A DNA stretch of 64,000 bases from Diacronema lutheri (lineage: Eukaryota > Haptophyta > Pavlovophyceae > Pavlovales > Pavlovaceae). Position numbers and translations under genes: made by a program. Shown piece by piece: positions 60,440 through 64,000 of the stretch. Positions within the stretch are counted from its first letter, which is position 1, and every line of letters starts with the position of its first letter. The stretch spans positions 1 through 64,000 of the forward strand of contig JAGTXO010000013.1 of the NCBI GenBank assembly GCA_019448385.1. The letters run 5' to 3'. The notes under the pieces were generated by a model. It was given only the letters and a program-made list of their open reading frames with translations. It had not been told where the DNA came from and made no database searches.

Positions 60440-62956
60440 ATGGGGACGCAGCTGCACCGCGCGCACAAGTCGATCGACGGGGTGTGCCTCGCGACGAGCA
60501 CCGTCGTGCTCGGCGGCGTTGCGTATGCCGCGCTGCGCGTCGGTGCGCGCGCGTTCGTGCTATTCGAGTGGGGCGGCGCGCGCGAGCTGCTGCCGCATGC
60601 GTCGAGCGTCGAGTGCGCGCCCGGGCTGCTGCTGCCGCTCGACGAGGCGCGCGAGCGCTCGTGGCCCAACTGGCTACGCGCCTGCGCCTACGGCGTGTGC
60701 GTGCTCTACGGGCTGTTTGGCCTCGCGCTCGCGTCCGACCCGCTGATGCAGGCGGTCGAGACGATCGGCGCGCGCGCGCCGGTGCGCGAGGGCGCGCGCG
60801 CGCGCACGCCGACGGGCGGCGCGCTGCGCGCGCCGAGCGCGTTCGGCCGGCTGACGCTCAGTGGCCTCTCCTCCTCCGGCCCACTTCTCGCGCTCGCGCT
60901 CGCCGACGCGGCGCGCGCGCGCTCGGGTGCGCGCGCCACGGTGGCGCAGCTCGCTCCGTCGGCGATCCTCGGCGCGAACGCGTTCGGCTGGCTCGGCGCG
61001 CTGCTCGTCTGCTCGCGCGCGCTGCCGCGCGGCGAGGTGCGCGGGCTCATGCTGCCGAGCGTGCTCTCAACCGTCGGCTTTGTCGCATGGCCCGCGCACG
61101 CCTTCTGCGCGGCGGCGCTTTGCCTCGTCTCCCCCGCCGTCATGCGTGTTTGGGAGGCGGCCATCGTGCTCGGCTGCTACGTGCTGCTGCTGCTCGTCGC
61201 GTGGCGCGCGCAGGTCGGCGATACGAAGCGCGCGGCCGCCGCCGCCGTACGCGACGCGCGCGACGCGCACGACGCGCGCGCCGCCACCGCCACCGCCGCC
61301 ACCGCCCTCGCCATCGCCATCGGCGTCGGCGACGCCGGCTACGCGCGGCTGGGCGGGCGGCCGTCGGCGGGCGCGGGAGGTGCCAAAGGGCCGGCGCCGG
61401 CGGGCGCGGACGCGGACGCGAGCGCGCGGCTCGCGACGAGCGCGGTGTTCGCACGCCTCGCGCGGCCGCCCGAGCTGCCGCGAGCGCTGCCACCCGCGCA
61501 CGCCAAGGCCGCCGCCGCGCCGCTCGGCGGCGGGCCGCGCGGCGTCGAGCGCGCGGCGGTGACCGACGTGGCGCACGCGCTGCTGCGGTTGCGCCTCGAC
61601 CCGCGCGTGCACTCGGCGCGCACCCTCGCGCTGCTGATCGCCGCGCACGCGCTCGACGCGCAGGGCAAGAGCGTCGCCGCGCGCCGCATCGAGGCCGTGC
61701 GCGCGCTCAGCGGCGGCCGCCGGCCGCCCGCGCCGCGCCTGCGCGCGCGCGCGCGCGCGCACGCGCCGCGCGCGCTGCGCACGTGCGGCGGCGTGGCGGC
61801 GGAGGTACACTTCTCGGCGGAGGGATACGCCGTGTATGAGACGGAGGAGGCGATCGCCGTGCCCGTCCTGCGCGAGCCCGCCGCCGCGCACGTCCGCGAG
61901 ACCGTGCGCGTGCGCTCGAGCGACGGGAGCGCGCACGCGGGCTCCGACTACGAGCCTGTCGACGCGGCGCTCCATTTTGCGCGTGGGCAGACGCGCAGCG
62001 AGGTGCACGTGCGCATCGTCGCGGACCTGCAGGTCGAGGGCAACGAGACCTTTGACCTCACGCTCTACCGCTCGCGCGGCGCCGCCGCGCGCGCCGCGAG
62101 CGCGCGCGCGACCGGCGCGGCGGGCGCGGCGGGCGCGGGCCCGCCCTTCGAGCCGAGCGACGCGCATGCTCACGATGGCGGCGGGGAGGACGCGGCGCCT
62201 GGGCAGGGCGCGAGCTCAGGCGCATCGCCCGCCGCGCGCACGTCGAGCCCCTCGCCGCCCCACGCCGGACGCGAGCGCGTGGCGGGCGCGCGCGCGCTCG
62301 CGCCGCGCGCCGGGCCCGTGGTGGACGCGGACGGCCACCGAATGGTGCCCGTCGCGCGCGCGCAGGTGGTGATCACCGACGTGGCAGGGCGCGGGCGCTT
62401 CGTCTTCGAGCGCACGAACTACCGCATGCGCGAGTCGGGCGTCGCCACGGTCAACGTCGTGCGTGTCGACGGTTTCTTCGGGCCGGCGGCGGTGCGGTAC
62501 AAGACGGTGGGCGGGCTGCACACGGCGCTTGCGTGCAAGCAGGAGGGCACGCTGCACTTTGGGCACGGCGAGCTGCTGCGCTCGATCTCGATCGAGCTGC
62601 TCAACACCCTCTCCGTCGGCCCGCGACACGCCACCTTTGCCATCGTGTTGCGGGCGGGCGACGGCGCGGCAGAGCGGTGCGAGGTGTGCGTGGTGGAAGA
62701 CCCGCACCTGCCCGCGCTCTGCGTCGCCGTGCGCGCGCTCGTGCCCGAGCAGGCGGCCCAACTGCGCTCTGTGATTTACCTGGGCGGCGGGGCGAGCAGC
62801 CGCGCAACCGGTGGCGCGGTGGCGCGCGCGCGCGCGTGCTGCGCGCAGTGGGCGAGGCAGCTCGAGACGGCGGTGACTGTCTTTGGCGCGGGCGAGGATT
62901 TCGCCGAAATGCAGCGCCGCGAGCACGGCCGCGCCGGCAACGCGCGCGCGGGCGCG

Positions 62957-62992
<36 letters not shown>

Positions 62993-63955
62993 GCCGGTGC
63001 CGAGCGGCTTCTGCCCGGCCCGTCCGCAGCGGACCGCACGCTCCACCTGCTCGCGCTGCCATGGAAGGTGCTCTTCGCGCTCGCCGTGCCGCCACCCGCG
63101 CTCCTCGGCGGCTGGGCCGCCCTCGCCGTCGCGCTCTGTGCCGTGTGCTCGATCGGCGCGCTGATCGGCGATGGGGCGCATGTCCTCGGCTGCTGCGCGC
63201 ACGTGCCCGTCGAGGCGATCGCCTTTGGCGTGCTCGGTGGAGGGTTTGTGCTCCCCGACCTCCTCGCGAGCAGAAGCGCCGTGCGCGCATGCGCCGCGCT
63301 GGCCGCGCCGGCGCGGGCGTGCCCGCCCCTCGCCGCGCGCCGTGCCGCGCGACGCGCGCCGCCGCACCGCGCGCGCGCCCATCCGGTGCAGCGCCACATG
63401 CGCCCCGCACGCGCGCGCGCGCCCTCGCTTCGCCGCCGCGTAGGCGCTGGCCGATGCACACGCCGACGTTGCGCTCGGCGGCCCGCTTTGTGCGAGCGCG
63501 ACGCATGCGCTCATCGGACTCGGCCTCCCGTGGCTCGTCGGTGCAGCGCGGAGTCGTGCGCTGCAGCCGCCGCCGTCCGCCGAGTGGCGCGCGAGCGTGG
63601 GCGAGGCGCTCGCGGCTGCCTACCCGGACGGCGGCGTCTTGGTCGTGCGCGATGCCGACTACCTTGCGCGCGTGCTCGCCGTGCGCGCAGCCGTGCGCGC
63701 GCCGCGCCGCGCCTCGGCCGGAGCTCACGCGCCGCGTCGCGCGCATCCTGCGCGACCCGTCTCCCGCCTGGTCGGCAGGCGCTCGCCGGCGCAGGGCTAA
63801 TCAGCATCCTCGTCCTCGTGGTGGGGGGGGGCTCGCGCGAGCACGGCGCACAGGTGCTCGGCGGCGGTGGCGCGCGCAAGGCGGCGGTCGACGTGCTCTT
63901 CGCCGCGCTGCTCGGCGGCGTCGTGGCGACCGCGGTCGTGTACATGCCGCGCTGA
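60440..63955 (+). CDS. Sodium/calcium-exchanger-like protein with Calx-beta domains
   Basis: Exons 60440-63280, 63444-63680 and 63779-63955 give about 1084 residues. The N-terminal membrane part follows SLC8 exchangers ([60 protein letters not shown]). The cytosolic loop holds two Calx-beta domains: [20 protein letters not shown] with [12 protein letters not shown], and [20 protein letters not shown]. The C-terminal part, across intron 1, reads [12 protein letters not shown] joined to [13 protein letters not shown]. The alpha-1 signature GSSAPE is GLSSSGPLL here (142-150), so the ion-coordinating Glu is absent; alpha-2 keeps PD but not GTS. The last intron donor is uncertain, while its acceptor (GGCAG|GCGCTC) restores a hydrophobic helix ([12 protein letters not shown]). 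Transport activity is doubtful; a regulatory or altered-substrate role is possible. Confidence 0.75.
62955..62994. repeat. (GAC)n coding poly-Asp
   Basis: A GAC run codes eleven to twelve Asp in the cytosolic loop of the exchanger-like protein. It could bind Ca2+ loosely or be slippage. Confidence 0.85.
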
Positions 63956-64000
63956 TGCGCGCGGCGCGGCGGCGGGGAGCGGCGGTGCGCTCGCGCGCGC
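63956..64000. other. Right edge of window
   Basis: GC-rich sequence follows the exchanger-like stop codon. Nothing is recognisable; the chromosome continues beyond the window. Confidence 0.5.

Noticed and set aside
1-64000. tRNA, rRNA or other structured RNA genes
   Set aside because: A by-eye search for tRNA B-box (GGTTCGANNCC) and rRNA-like conserved segments on both strands found no convincing candidate. A covariance-model search would be needed to exclude small RNAs.

Overview
The window is the left end of a eukaryotic nuclear chromosome. It opens with about 170 bases of AACCCT telomeric repeat, equivalent to TTAGGG on the other strand, and then runs into extremely GC-rich, gene-dense DNA. 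The genes are eukaryotic: an 83-residue eS21 ribosomal protein in three exons, WDR24, OFD1, LYRM4/ISD11, mitochondrial MnSOD, a SAC phosphatase, a NIPA-type transporter and a ZNFX1-like helicase. Introns are short (about 90-450 nt), GC-rich and mostly start GTGCGC and end GCAG; at least two appear to use GC donors. A NUMOD3 protein with a leader that could be plastid-directed, a cytochrome-b5 front-end desaturase, a giant SPPP-repeat cell-surface protein and several basal-body type proteins together suggest a flagellated alga. A haptophyte, perhaps a pavlovophyte, is my best guess; this is inference, not proof.

Layout: 1-170 telomere; 314-1968 a decaying F-box/repeat gene; 3096-6146 a C2/cadherin-like/PH membrane protein; 6309-10925 an SFI1-like Ala/Arg/Trp repeat protein; 11439-12031 RPS21; 12201-13454 an unrecognised helical protein; 13642-15654 the NUMOD3 protein; 15887-20427 the SPPP surface protein; 20606-22331 the NIPA-like transporter; 22717-28064 a cold-shock-domain plus ZNFX1 helicase fusion; 28250-31376 the SAC phosphatase; 31712-35584 WDR24; 35652-36302 and 36394-36771 two small unknowns; 37022-40415 an ankyrin protein; 40453-40983 a cupin; 41013-42181 a ketoreductase; 42279-45827 OFD1; 46357-53109 a second, 2250-residue SFI1-like protein; 53229-53924 a methyltransferase; 54085-55997 the desaturase; 56320-58191 a WW protein; 58234-58677 a coiled-coil protein; 58748-59008 LYRM4; 59661-60326 MnSOD; 60440-63955 a sodium/calcium-exchanger-like protein.

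From 12 kb rightwards, strands largely alternate. Eight head-to-head pairs have start codons only 37-187 bp apart, and most tail-to-tail pairs are 29-180 bp apart, so transcription probably relies on compact bidirectional promoters. Functionally there is a centriole/basal-body theme (two SFI1-like proteins and OFD1), a lipid and phosphoinositide theme (SAC, ketoreductase, desaturase, C2/PH protein) and a mitochondrial pair (LYRM4, MnSOD). No prokaryotic, viral or CRISPR system was found. The most unusual items are the cold-shock/ZNFX1 fusion, the two giant SFI1-like proteins, the exchanger lacking its canonical ion-binding Glu, and the habit of introns carrying private tandem repeats.
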